DNA of 64,000 bases, from positions 4,067,223 to 4,131,222 of the forward strand of contig OZ257134.1 of assembly GCA_965279065.1 (NCBI GenBank). Reading direction: 5' to 3'. Positions 1 through 8,415 of this stretch are shown piece by piece. Source of the DNA: JAKAXS01 sp965279065 (GTDB lineage: Bacteria > Pseudomonadota > Alphaproteobacteria > Rhizobiales > Hyphomicrobiaceae). Within the stretch, counting starts at the first letter, position 1; every line of letters starts with the position of its first letter. The notes under the pieces were generated by a model, which had not been told where the DNA came from, did no database searches, and was given only the letters and a program-made list of their open reading frames with translations. The position numbers were made by a program, and so were the translations under genes.

Positions 1-2
1 CC

Positions 3-545
3 AAGCCCGGCCGTAATGTCATCGGTGTCTCGCTGGCCCTGTGCCGCGGCCGTGCCGTGCTCATCGCCGACACCAGCGTGCACGACATGCCCGACGCGCG
101 CCAGCTCGCCAACATCGCCATCGAAGCCGCGCGCGCCGCCCGCAAGTTCGGCATCGAACCGCGCGTCGCCATGCTGGCGTACTCCACGTTCGGCCAGCCG
201 CGCGGCGAACGCTCGGACGAAGTGCGCAAGGCCGTCGACTTGCTACGCGATCAGGACGTCGACTTCGAATACGACGGCGATATGGCTGCCGACGTCGCCC
301 TCAACCCTGAGCTGCGCAAGCTCTATCCCTTCTGTCGCCTGACCGACACGGCCAACGTCCTCGTCATGCCCGCATTCCATGCCGCGTCGATCTCCACCAA
401 AATGCTGCGCGAGCTAGGTGGCGCAACGGTGATGGGGCCGATGCTCGTGGGCCTCCAGCACTCAGTTCAGATCGCGACGCTCGGGTCCAAGGATACCGAC
501 ATCGTCAATCTCGCTGCGCTCGCCGCCTATCAACTCGGAAGCTAG
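3..545 (+). CDS. maeB: NADP-dependent malic enzyme, C-terminal part (phosphotransacetylase-like domain); 5' end outside window
   Basis: The open frame enters from the left edge in frame 3 and stops at 543-545. The visible ~180 residues match the phosphate acetyltransferase-like regulatory domain that ends long bacterial malic enzymes (MaeB). Recognisable stretches are RVAMLAYSTFG, LNPELRKLYPF, TANVLVMPAFHAA and a terminal MGPMLVGL. The full enzyme decarboxylates malate to pyruvate, and this domain usually binds an allosteric effector rather than catalysing. The malic domain itself cannot be seen here. A free phosphotransacetylase (Pta) is less likely because this C-terminal pattern is typical of MaeB. 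Confidence 0.88.
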   Translation, partial: KPGRNVIGVSLALCRGRAVLIADTSVHDMPDARQLANIAIEAARAARKFGIEPRVAMLAYSTFGQPRGERSDEVRKAVDLLRDQDVDFEYDGDMAADVALNPELRKLYPFCRLTDTANVLVMPAFHAASISTKMLRELGGATVMGPMLVGLQHSVQIATLGSKDTDIVNLAALAAYQLGS

Positions 546-550
546 AGCCT

Positions 551-590
551 GGTCGTTCTCGATGCGAGCATCCAGCTCGCATTGACGACC
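551..590 (+). terminator. Interrupted hairpin directly downstream of maeB
   Basis: The outer arms GGTCGT/ACGACC (551-556/585-590) and inner arms ATGCGAGC/GCTCGCAT (562-569/575-582) form a 14 bp interrupted stem with a 5 nt loop. No U-run follows, so it may be a 3'-end processing or stability hairpin rather than a classical terminator. It marks the boundary between the housekeeping gene and the retron cassette. Confidence 0.5.
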
Positions 591-666
591 GTGCGCCAGC
601 CGCCAAAATTCTGTCACCCTCCGTGGGCTAGGCTCAGGCAACGGGTTGCAACGCATGCGGAGCAGC

Positions 667-2691
667 ATGTTAAAGCAGCTTGAGTGGAGCCGGGGGAAAC
701 CGCGCGTGAATGTCGACAAGCTACGGCAGACGATCGAGCAATTGCTCGCGTCTCAGCCCGACAACAAGCGCTTGCGCGACAACCTCGAAGGCCTCGTCAA
801 CGCACCGAGTTTTCCTGGACTGACGTGGTTCTGGGGGCCGCGCTTATACGCTCGGTCGCGCCCGCTCTTCCGCCCGCTCATCCTCAACCAGTTCTCAGAC
901 TGGCTCGTCGACGACAGCGGTAGCTGGAAAAAGGTGCGCTGGACCGAACACGCGGTCGACCTGGAGACATGGCTCGACGCCGCCCGTTCCGCACGAGACG
1001 TTGTGCTGGTGCGCAAGCTGCAATCCTGGAAATTCGCCAAGCAGGAAGGCTGGGGTCGCGACAACGCGCGCTTCTGCGAAGCGCTCAAGCAGGCCTATAA
1101 ATCTGCCCCGACGCCCGCCGCTCGCACCATCGTGCTGGACGAGTTCGATGACTGGTTCGATCTCGACGAAGCCACCGCCCGCGACCTTTATCAAACTGAT
1201 CGCGCCGCCTCGCCCTTCATCCTGAAGCACCTGCCGCGCTACTACTGGAACGACAAGAAGCGCGAGATGTGGGACGGCCTCGGCGGCGACGCCCGCATCA
1301 AGGGTGACAACAAGCTCTACTACGCGCTCTATCGCGCTCTAATGCCGGCCGAGCGCTGGAACGCCGAGGTCATCCTCCTTGCCGACGGTATTCCCGAGGT
1401 GGCCCGCCTCAACGATGCCCTGGAGGAACGTCACCTCTCCGGCTACGGCATTGAACGTAGCGCCACCATGATCAAGCTGCTGGAGAAACGCGGCCGCGAT
1501 GTGATGCCGTATGTCCGCGCGCATCTCGACGATCTCGTTGGCGGCTGGCGCGGCGATCCGGTCAAGCCGGTCCTCGATCTCGCCACCAAGAATGGCTGGT
1601 GGGACCTCTGGGCTTCCGCAATCCGCAGTGGCCGTGGCAACCAGCATTTCAACAAGGCGGTGGAAGCCCTCGTCAAGGATGAAGCGCTCGACGAGCTGGC
1701 ACGCGTCGAGCGCCTAAAGGCTCTGGCCGGTGTCTCGCGCGAATGGAACTGGCCAGGTGTCGGACTCGCCGTCGTCCATGAATTGCACGACTACCAGGCC
1801 GTGGCTCTGTACAAGCGCTATCCGGATCTCGTGCGCGGCCCATTCCGCCCCAACGTCACACCGCGCTGGTGGCGTGGCTCGGAGGGCCTGCTGCAGGCCC
1901 TCCTGCTGGCCGGCGACGAGGAGATGATCGACATCGTCGCCAGCCGATACGCCACGCGCGTCGGCGAAAACCGCTCCAACGACAACGCAACGGCCATGAC
2001 GAGCTTCGCCGAATGGGAGAAGTCCCTGGGGAACGACCCGGCGCCGGAGCCATCGGCCCCCGCCAAAGCCGAGAGCAACAAGAAGAGGAAGCCGAAAGGC
2101 AAAGGCGCGCTACAAGTTCTCGCCGAATACTACCAGGCCATCCGCGATCGCGACGACGCCGAATTCGCCCGCCGCGCCTCCAACGTGCTGACGCGCATCC
2201 CGGCCTTTTCCATCTATGACTTCAACAGCACGCTGCGCGGCAATCCGCTCGCCCGCCTGCTGTTCGTCCGCTCGCTCGAATCCTATCTCGGCGTACCCGG
2301 CGCCGTCCGAGATCTCGTCGAAGGGTCCGAGATCAATGTCCAGAAGCTCGCCTACCGCATCCTGGCGCAGAACGACATTCGCGCCCGCACCCTCGCGGCG
2401 CAGAATATCGACATCCTCGTCGGCACGTTGTTGCGCCCCATCTTCCGCAAGACGCGGCTGCCCGCCTTCGATGCGTTGGCCAATGCCGCCCGTCATGACG
2501 CAGCAACCGGCGAACGCGTGCTGTCCCGCGCCCGTGACGCCTTGCGGCTGCCAGACAAGAAGTATCCCAAGGAAGAGTTGATCGGCCTTATCGCCAAGGT
2601 CATCGCCGCCAATCCCTCGTTGGCGGCCGCCGGGGAGCAGCCTGTGATCTATCGCCGCGCGCCGGCGCCGGGTACGGAGGCCACTCCATGA
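667..2691 (+). CDS. Retron-associated ARM/HEAT-like helical protein
   Basis: This is a large, predominantly alpha-helical protein of about 674 residues with no signal peptide, no membrane segment and no catalytic motif that I recognise. Repeating helix pairs, for example around DKLRQTIEQLL and the C-terminal third, resemble ARM/HEAT solenoids. A charged, proline-rich linker lies near residues 460-485. An in-frame ATG at 646 is possible, but ATG 667 has GGAG at 659-662 in front and is preferred. The stop overlaps the next start by 4 bp (ATGA, 2688-2691), so the two are translationally coupled. From its place beside a SWIM protein, an a1/a2 RNA and a retron reverse transcriptase, I infer that it is an accessory or effector protein of the retron. 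The family assignment rests on context and is not proven. Confidence 0.72.
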   Translation: MLKQLEWSRGKPRVNVDKLRQTIEQLLASQPDNKRLRDNLEGLVNAPSFPGLTWFWGPRLYARSRPLFRPLILNQFSDWLVDDSGSWKKVRWTEHAVDLETWLDAARSARDVVLVRKLQSWKFAKQEGWGRDNARFCEALKQAYKSAPTPAARTIVLDEFDDWFDLDEATARDLYQTDRAASPFILKHLPRYYWNDKKREMWDGLGGDARIKGDNKLYYALYRALMPAERWNAEVILLADGIPEVARLNDALEERHLSGYGIERSATMIKLLEKRGRDVMPYVRAHLDDLVGGWRGDPVKPVLDLATKNGWWDLWASAIRSGRGNQHFNKAVEALVKDEALDELARVERLKALAGVSREWNWPGVGLAVVHELHDYQAVALYKRYPDLVRGPFRPNVTPRWWRGSEGLLQALLLAGDEEMIDIVASRYATRVGENRSNDNATAMTSFAEWEKSLGNDPAPEPSAPAKAESNKKRKPKGKGALQVLAEYYQAIRDRDDAEFARRASNVLTRIPAFSIYDFNSTLRGNPLARLLFVRSLESYLGVPGAVRDLVEGSEINVQKLAYRILAQNDIRARTLAAQNIDILVGTLLRPIFRKTRLPAFDALANAARHDAATGERVLSRARDALRLPDKKYPKEELIGLIAKVIAANPSLAAAGEQPVIYRRAPAPGTEATP

Positions 2692-4277
2692 TCGTCTTCG
2701 TCGATTACGCCTCGCCGTCCGAATTCGACTCGACCGGCGACAAGACCACCGTCGGCTTGTCCACCAACGCCCGCCGCCCTGTGAAATTTCACGGTATCGT
2801 TCGCGACCACGGCTTCTTCCTGCGCATCGCCCTGCGGGCGCTTGGCGAGGTCGTCTGGTCTGACGACACCTGGGTCGCCCAGTCCGACATTCTCGACCCC
2901 GTCATCACGGTCCATCCCGACCGCATCTTCTTCGAGGCCTTCAGCCAGGACCAGTCGACGTATGCCGCGCTGATCGTCGACCCCGCCATCTTCGAATCCG
3001 TCGGCGACATCCACACCGGCACCACCAACATCGATTTCACGGCCTGGCTGTGGGGCGCGCTCGGCGAAATGCGCACCAGCCGCTCCACGACCTTCCGTAT
3101 CGGCCCGGAAGGCTTCGACGTGCGTACTTCGGGCGGCGGCGGTCGCTTCGAAAAGAAGGTCGAGATTCCCGAGACGTGGGTGCGGGGCTTTCTGCAGGTC
3201 CAGGCTGCCATGGGCATGCCGGGCACACGCGTACGCGCCAAGGCCATCGACCTCCTCGCCGCCATTCGCTTCCTGCGCGTGATGAAGTCCAACGTCTCCC
3301 CGCGCGCCCTGCGCTACGAGTTCGAACCCGGCAAGGACGCGAGGCTGATCCTGGAACCGTGGGAGCAGGCCTTCGAACTGCAAGGTGCCGACCACAATTA
3401 CACCGAACTCAAGACCACGCGTGTCTGGGGTCGCCGCCGCATGAAGCTGATCGAGGGGCTGCTGCCCTTCGCCGAAAACGTCGACATCTATCTGAAGGGC
3501 CGCGCGCTGCCGAGCTTCTACGCCGTCAAGCTGCCGGGTATGACGTTTCTGCTTGGTGTCACCGGCTGGTCGGGCAGCGCCTTTACCGGAACTGGAGGTT
3601 TCGATCTGCTCGCCGAAGCCGCCACGGCCGACGACGCGCACGTCGATCACGCGTTGGCCCTGCTCCGCGAGCACTACCACGCCTCGGTCGAGGACATCGC
3701 TCGCGCCCTCGGCATCGACCTGCCTTCGGCCTCGCGCGTGCTGGTGCGGCTGTGCCGCCAGGGCCGCGCCATGTTCGACGTGGAGACGCGTCGCTATCGC
3801 CATCGCGAGCTGTTTGAAGTCCCTGCCGACGAGAAGAAGTACTTCCCGCCCGATCGCCGCCAGGAACTGGCGATGGCGATGCTCCAACAGAACCAGGTCC
3901 GCGTCACGAGCAGCACGGCCGAAGAAACCAAGAAGATCCGCAAGTTCAAGGATCCCGAGTCCGGCCAGAAGCTGGCGCGAGAGATCACCTTCCGCGACTG
4001 GCGCATCATCGGCGCCGCCGGCACCGAAGATCCCGTCGAGATCGTCATCAACGACAACGGCCGCATCATCTTCGGCCGCTGCACGTGCGAGCACTTCAAG
4101 GAGCACCTGATGAACCAGGGCCCCTGCGAACACATGCTGGCGCTGTTCAAGGCCAGCGAGCCGCAACGCACCGATGCGCCCGCGAGCGCACCTGTCGCCG
4201 GCGACGTCCCCGCCGCGACGCGCAAGGCGCCGTCGCGATGGGAGGTTGACGGAACCAGCGGGAGTGAGGTTCAATGA
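2688..4277 (+). CDS. Retron-associated winged-helix/SWIM zinc-finger protein (WHSWIM-type)
   Basis: The protein has 529 residues. A winged-helix-like segment is visible at about residues 315-365, including SVEDIARALGIDLPSASRVL. A SWIM zinc finger near the C-terminus has the form CxC-x12-CxH with C465, C467, C480 and H482. SWIM fingers bind nucleic acid or proteins. Combined with the winged helix, this matches the WHSWIM accessory protein that I recall for type XIII retrons. It overlaps the upstream helical gene by 4 bp, and its stop codon lies 4 nt before the a1 repeat of the predicted retron RNA, so all parts can sit on one transcript. No nuclease motif was seen. Confidence 0.8.
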   Translation: MIVFVDYASPSEFDSTGDKTTVGLSTNARRPVKFHGIVRDHGFFLRIALRALGEVVWSDDTWVAQSDILDPVITVHPDRIFFEAFSQDQSTYAALIVDPAIFESVGDIHTGTTNIDFTAWLWGALGEMRTSRSTTFRIGPEGFDVRTSGGGGRFEKKVEIPETWVRGFLQVQAAMGMPGTRVRAKAIDLLAAIRFLRVMKSNVSPRALRYEFEPGKDARLILEPWEQAFELQGADHNYTELKTTRVWGRRRMKLIEGLLPFAENVDIYLKGRALPSFYAVKLPGMTFLLGVTGWSGSAFTGTGGFDLLAEAATADDAHVDHALALLREHYHASVEDIARALGIDLPSASRVLVRLCRQGRAMFDVETRRYRHRELFEVPADEKKYFPPDRRQELAMAMLQQNQVRVTSSTAEETKKIRKFKDPESGQKLAREITFRDWRIIGAAGTEDPVEIVINDNGRIIFGRCTCEHFKEHLMNQGPCEHMLALFKASEPQRTDAPASAPVAGDVPAATRKAPSRWEVDGTSGSEVQ

Positions 4278-4278
4278 G

Positions 4279-4460
4279 TTTGAGACACGTCGTGCCTGGA
4301 TTGCCGTTCAGCCTTCCAGCACTCCATGCCACGGTGCTTCGCCGTGGTGGCTTCCTGATGCTATCACCACGCCACGGTTCCCCACGTACGAAACGAGGGG
4401 AGGCCATGGGTCCAAAGCCTAGTTGGTGGTCGGCGGACGCATCCAGGCACGCGTGCTCAT
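4279..4460 (+). ncRNA. Predicted retron msr-msd non-coding RNA with a1/a2 inverted repeats
   Basis: The ~225 nt gap between the SWIM gene and the reverse transcriptase carries an inverted repeat that would close an RNA of about 180 nt. Arm a1 is 4282-4301 and arm a2 is 4441-4458. They pair over 18 bp with only two single-base bulges, both on the a1 side (A4285, T4290). The core is CGTGCCTGGAT against ATCCAGGCACG. Inside are a 10 bp imperfect stem (4321-4330 with 4402-4411), a hairpin CCACGG/CCGTGG (4329-4347) and TCCCC/GGGGA (4379-4401). Closing a1/a2 repeats directly upstream of the reverse transcriptase gene are the hallmark of retron RNA. The branching guanosine is not certain; AGC at 4310-4312 or 4318-4320 are candidates. 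Confidence 0.82.
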
Positions 4461-4503
4461 TCCCCATCAAAGTTGAAGAGAGCCAGGCGAGCGAGTTCAT
4501 CGC

Positions 4504-5862
4504 ATGGGCGTGATCTATTTCGCCATCGGCTTCCTCGCCTTCTTCTGGTTCATGCGCTGGCGCCGCAAGCAACTGCTCGCCCGCGCCGTACTAGCCAGAC
4601 GCGCAGAGCCTCCGACACGGGATCTTTCCACTGTCGCCTTCAGTGGTGCGGCCGAGGTCAAGCAGGAGGCGATCCAACAGGGCGGCCCCCTGAAGCCCAA
4701 GCATCGGCGCCTCGCCCTGCGTGACAGCCGCCTGCTGCCCAAGCCGAAACCCAAGCCCTACCGCTACGGTGACCCAAAGCCGCCGGTCATCAAGTATTTC
4801 ACCCGCGCCGAAGCCCGCCGGCTGTTCTCAGCCTCCTTCCGTACGCACAACCGCAACGTCCGCGATCTTGCCACCGACGAAGATCAGCTGAAACGCTACG
4901 ACCTTCCGATCTGGAAATCCGAAGCCGACATCGCGAACGCGCTGGCCATGCCGCTGCGCGCCTTGCAGCACCTGTCGGTGCATCGCCCGCGCGAGCGTGT
5001 CGCGCACTACGTCACGTTCGCTATCCCCAAGCGCAACGGCCGCGGCGAGCGCATCATCCACGCGCCCAAGCGCCGGCTGAAGGCCGTCCTGCGCAAGCTG
5101 CATGTGCTGGTATTGAAGAAGCTTCCCGTCAGCGACGCCGCTCACGGCTTCGTCACTGGCCGTTCCATCGCCACCAACGCCGCCCCGCATGTCGGAAAGG
5201 CGGTCGTACTGCGCTTCGACATCAAGGACTGCTTTCCCACCATCCATTTCGGGCGTGTGCGCGGCCTCTTCATCTCGCTCGGATACAGCTACCCTGTTGC
5301 CAACTCGCTCGCCCTGATCATGACGGAGAGCCCGCGCCAACTCGTCGAGGCGGAGGGCCGCGTTTACAACGTGCCCGTCGGACCGCGCGTCTGCGTGCAG
5401 GGCGCTCCGACCTCACCGGCGCTGTGCAATGCCGTGCTGTTAAAGCTCGATCACCGTTTAACGGGCCTCGCCCGCAAACACGGCTTCGCCTACACTCGCT
5501 ACGCTGATGACCTGACCTTCTCCGGCGACGACCTGACCAAGATCACGCTGTTCTTGAAGCTGGTGCCGAATCTCGTTGCCGAGGAAGGCTTCCTCATCAA
5601 TGCCGAAAAGACGCGCGTCATGCGCCAGGCAAGCCGCCAGACCGTCGCCGGCGTCATCGTCAACAAGGACATGGGCCTGTCACGAAAGACGCGTCGCGTC
5701 CTGCGCGCCGCCATCCACAACGAGCGCGTCCGCCCGTCCGGCGACGCCCACCGCCAACGCCAGCTGCACGGCGTACTCGCCTACCTCTACATGCTCAACC
5801 CAAAGCAAGCCCAGGCCCTGATGCTGCCGAAGGGCGAGCCTCCTCAACCGCCGCCGCAGTAG
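4504..5862 (+). CDS. Retron-type reverse transcriptase with N-terminal membrane segment
   Basis: The enzyme has 452 residues and would copy the upstream msr-msd RNA into multicopy single-stranded DNA. Visible motifs are HGFVTGRSI (214-222), the retron region X signature NAxxH as NAAPH (225-229), the catalytic Asp context RFDIKDCFPTI (237-247), QGAPTSP (299-305) and the active site YADDLTFSG (333-341). Region Y reads QTVAGVIVN (379-387), so the usual VTG is VAG. The thumb contains RAAIHNE and LHGVLAYLYMLNP. Residues 2-18 form a hydrophobic helix followed by RWRRK, predicting a membrane anchor with the enzyme in the cytoplasm. About 100 extra residues precede the core. The ribosome binding site is weak, and the start lies 45 nt after a2. 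Confidence 0.92.
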   Translation: MGVIYFAIGFLAFFWFMRWRRKQLLARAVLARRAEPPTRDLSTVAFSGAAEVKQEAIQQGGPLKPKHRRLALRDSRLLPKPKPKPYRYGDPKPPVIKYFTRAEARRLFSASFRTHNRNVRDLATDEDQLKRYDLPIWKSEADIANALAMPLRALQHLSVHRPRERVAHYVTFAIPKRNGRGERIIHAPKRRLKAVLRKLHVLVLKKLPVSDAAHGFVTGRSIATNAAPHVGKAVVLRFDIKDCFPTIHFGRVRGLFISLGYSYPVANSLALIMTESPRQLVEAEGRVYNVPVGPRVCVQGAPTSPALCNAVLLKLDHRLTGLARKHGFAYTRYADDLTFSGDDLTKITLFLKLVPNLVAEEGFLINAEKTRVMRQASRQTVAGVIVNKDMGLSRKTRRVLRAAIHNERVRPSGDAHRQRQLHGVLAYLYMLNPKQAQALMLPKGEPPQPPPQ

Positions 5863-5879
5863 CCTCCCGTGTGGAGCTT

Positions 5880-5900
5880 GGGGTCAGACCTCAGGTCTGA
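5880..5900. repeat. Short dispersed palindrome GGGGTCAGACCTC, copy 1
   Basis: The segment lies between the convergent reverse transcriptase and hrpB genes. It contains TCAGACCT-C-AGGTCTGA (5884-5900), a perfect inverted repeat with 8 nt arms. The same 13-mer GGGGTCAGACCTC recurs at 12454. It may act as a shared bidirectional terminator or be a remnant of a small mobile repeat. Confidence 0.5.
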
Positions 5901-5915
5901 CGCCCTCTCTCGCCG

Positions 5916-8390
5916 CTAACTCCGCGGCTTCGCCCGCGCTGTCGGCAGCGCGTTCGCCGGATCGTCGGGCCAGGGGTGACGCGGGTAGCGGCCCTTCATG
6001 TCCGCTTTCACCGCACTCCACGAGCCGGCCCAGAACCCGGGCAGATCCTTCGTGATCTGCATCGGCCGGTGCGCGGGTGACAGCAGGTGCAGCGTCAACG
6101 GCAGCCGCCCGCCCGCGATTGCCGGATGCGTCTTCAGTCCAAACAGCTCCTGCACGCGAATATGCAAGGCCGGTGCACCCGCGCCCTCATAGTCTATGGC
6201 GTGGCTGTTGCCGGTCGGCGCCGCGAAGTGCGTAGGCGCCTCGCCATCAAGCCGCCGTTTCAAGTCCCACGGCAATAGCGTATCCAGTGCCTGCCCGAGA
6301 TCGTCCGCACCAACGTCGGCAAGCCGCGTCTTCGACGCCAGGAACGGCGCCAGCCACTCGGCCGCCGTCTCTGCCAACGCGGCATCGGACAGATCCGGCC
6401 AAGTCTCCGGCTGCGCCGTGCGCAGAAATCCCACGCGATCGCGCAGCTGCAGCTGCGCCTTGCTCCAGGGCAACCTTGCGATGCCGAGCGAAGCCAGCCC
6501 CTCGGCCAGCAATTTGGCGCTGCCCTCATCCGGCGGGATCCGCAGCGGTTCACTCGACAGCTGGATCGCATTCAGCCGTCGCGACCGCCGTCCGCGTAGT
6601 GCGGCCGCGCTGCGGTCGAACGTGACCTCGTCGGTCTGCGAGATGCGGGCCGCCGCGATCGCCAGGATCTCGTCCTCGTCAGCTTTCGCCGCCAGCAGAA
6701 TCCGCGTCGCCGCCGCCGCGCCCTGCAGCTCCGCCACGACGAGATACGGCGCCTTGGCCAGCGCATCGGTCACGTCGAGCTTTGCGCCCCGCCCATTTGC
6801 CAGCAGGAACTGCCCCGGCGCACCGCGCGCCTTGGCGATGCGGTCGGGATAGGCCAGCGCCAGCAACGATGCGACGCTGGCAACCTCGCCGCTTGGCGGC
6901 GCTTGCGGGCCGGCCGCCTTCGCCCAACCCGCAGCAAGCCGTCGCATGTCCTCCGCCCGCCGCGAACGATCCCGCCGGTAAGCCTCGATGCGATGCGCCA
7001 GATCCGTATCGTTGCCACCCAGGCCGCGCTCGACGAGCACCGCCGCAATGTCTGCCGCCTCGCGCGCCGCCCCGCATTGCGCGCCCGCAATCACCATGCG
7101 CGCCAACCGCGGCGGCAGCGGCAGGGCGCGGATCGCGCGGCCGTCCGCCGTGATGTGACCACCGTCATCCAAGGCCCCAAGCGCCGTCAGTTCGCCGCGC
7201 GCCGCATCAAGTGCCGCCGCTGGCGGCACGTCGAGCCACTGCAGCGTCGTCGGATCAGTCACGCCCCACTCCGCGCAATCGAGCAGCAGGCCCGCAAGCC
7301 CGGCGGAGCGGATCTCCGGCTCCGCGAATGCCGGCAGGCTTTTTGTCTGCGGCTCATCCCACAGCCGATAGCAGACGCCCGGTTCGGTACGCCCCGCTCG
7401 TCCACGCCGTTGGTCCGCTGCCGCACGTGACACGCGCACCGTCTCCAATCGCGTGATCCCGGCGTCCGGCTCGTAGCGTGGCACCCGCGCCAGCCCGCTG
7501 TCGATCACGACGCGCACGCCCTCGATCGTCAGCGATGTCTCCGCGATAGACGTGGCCAGCACGACTTTGCGTTCTCCGGCCTTCGCCGGCTGTACCGCAA
7601 GGTCCTGCGCCGTCATGTCCATCGCGCCATAGAGTGGCGCAATCACCACGCTCGTGTCGCTGGCGCGTTGGCGCAACTGGTCTTCGACACGGCGGATTTC
7701 GCCCTGTCCCGGCAGGAACGCCAGAACGGACCCGGTCTCGGCCCGCAGCGCCTTCAAGATCGCATCCGTCATCTGGTCGTCGATCCGCGCATGCGCGTCG
7801 CGGCCGAGATAGCGCGTCTCAACCGGAAACGCCCGCCCCTCACTCTCGACGACGGGCGCATCGCCCAGCATCGCAGCAACGCGCGCGCCGTCGAGCGTCG
7901 CCGACATCACGAGCACACGCAGATCGGTTCGTAAGCTCGCTTGCGCGTCGAGCGCCAGCGCCAGTCCGAAGTCCGCATCCAGTGACCGCTCGTGAAACTC
8001 GTCGAACAGCACCGCACCGACGCCCTCCAGCGACGGATCGTCCAGGATCATCCGCGTGAACACGCCCTCCGTGATCACTTCGATCCGCGTCCTGGGGCCA
8101 ACTTTCGAAGCCAGCCGCGCCCGCAAGCCCACCCTGTCGCCGACGCGCTCGCCAAGCGTCTTGGCCATGCGCTCTGCTGCGCCGCGCGCCGCCAGTCGCC
8201 GCGGCTCCAATATCAGGACCTTATTGTCGCCGAGCCAGGCCTCGCCGAGAAGGGCGAGCGGCACGCGCGTGGTCTTCCCCGCTCCCGGCGGCGCCACGAG
8301 AACCGCCGACGCGCGCGCGGACAGTGCCGCCTTCAGCTCTTCGAGAACGTCATCGATTGGCAGGGGGCTGTCAAAGCGCACATCGAACAC
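5916..8390 (-). CDS. hrpB: ATP-dependent helicase HrpB (DEAH/DExH family)
   Basis: The 824-residue protein has the usual HrpB length and architecture. Walker A is APPGAGKTT (33-41), motif II is DEFH within DEFHERSLD (130-138), motif III is SAT, and motif VI appears as DQRRGRAGR. The HrpB-specific C-terminal region ends with GRYPRHPWPDDP, which is typical of the family. It is an RNA-helicase-like ATPase whose physiological role is poorly defined. It is convergent with the retron reverse transcriptase and is followed on the same strand by no close partner. The ribosome binding site is not obvious. Confidence 0.95.
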   Translation of the reverse strand: MFDVRFDSPLPIDDVLEELKAALSARASAVLVAPPGAGKTTRVPLALLGEAWLGDNKVLILEPRRLAARGAAERMAKTLGERVGDRVGLRARLASKVGPRTRIEVITEGVFTRMILDDPSLEGVGAVLFDEFHERSLDADFGLALALDAQASLRTDLRVLVMSATLDGARVAAMLGDAPVVESEGRAFPVETRYLGRDAHARIDDQMTDAILKALRAETGSVLAFLPGQGEIRRVEDQLRQRASDTSVVIAPLYGAMDMTAQDLAVQPAKAGERKVVLATSIAETSLTIEGVRVVIDSGLARVPRYEPDAGITRLETVRVSRAAADQRRGRAGRTEPGVCYRLWDEPQTKSLPAFAEPEIRSAGLAGLLLDCAEWGVTDPTTLQWLDVPPAAALDAARGELTALGALDDGGHITADGRAIRALPLPPRLARMVIAGAQCGAAREAADIAAVLVERGLGGNDTDLAHRIEAYRRDRSRRAEDMRRLAAGWAKAAGPQAPPSGEVASVASLLALAYPDRIAKARGAPGQFLLANGRGAKLDVTDALAKAPYLVVAELQGAAAATRILLAAKADEDEILAIAAARISQTDEVTFDRSAAALRGRRSRRLNAIQLSSEPLRIPPDEGSAKLLAEGLASLGIARLPWSKAQLQLRDRVGFLRTAQPETWPDLSDAALAETAAEWLAPFLASKTRLADVGADDLGQALDTLLPWDLKRRLDGEAPTHFAAPTGNSHAIDYEGAGAPALHIRVQELFGLKTHPAIAGGRLPLTLHLLSPAHRPMQITKDLPGFWAGSWSAVKADMKGRYPRHPWPDDPANALPTARAKPRS

Positions 8391-8415
8391 CGATCAGAGC
8401 GGTGAGGCAGGCCGC

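Noticed and set aside
2649..4274. A 541-codon open frame on the minus strand exactly opposite the SWIM protein gene
   Set aside because: It is the antisense shadow of a GC-rich gene. Its composition is rich in Ala, Gly, Asp and Arg without any domain, whereas the sense strand has a zinc finger and a coupled neighbour.
4504..5862. Group II intron or DRT-type reverse transcriptase
   Set aside because: No maturase or endonuclease domain and no intron RNA structure is seen. NAxxH, the thumb sequence and the a1/a2 RNA upstream all favour a retron.
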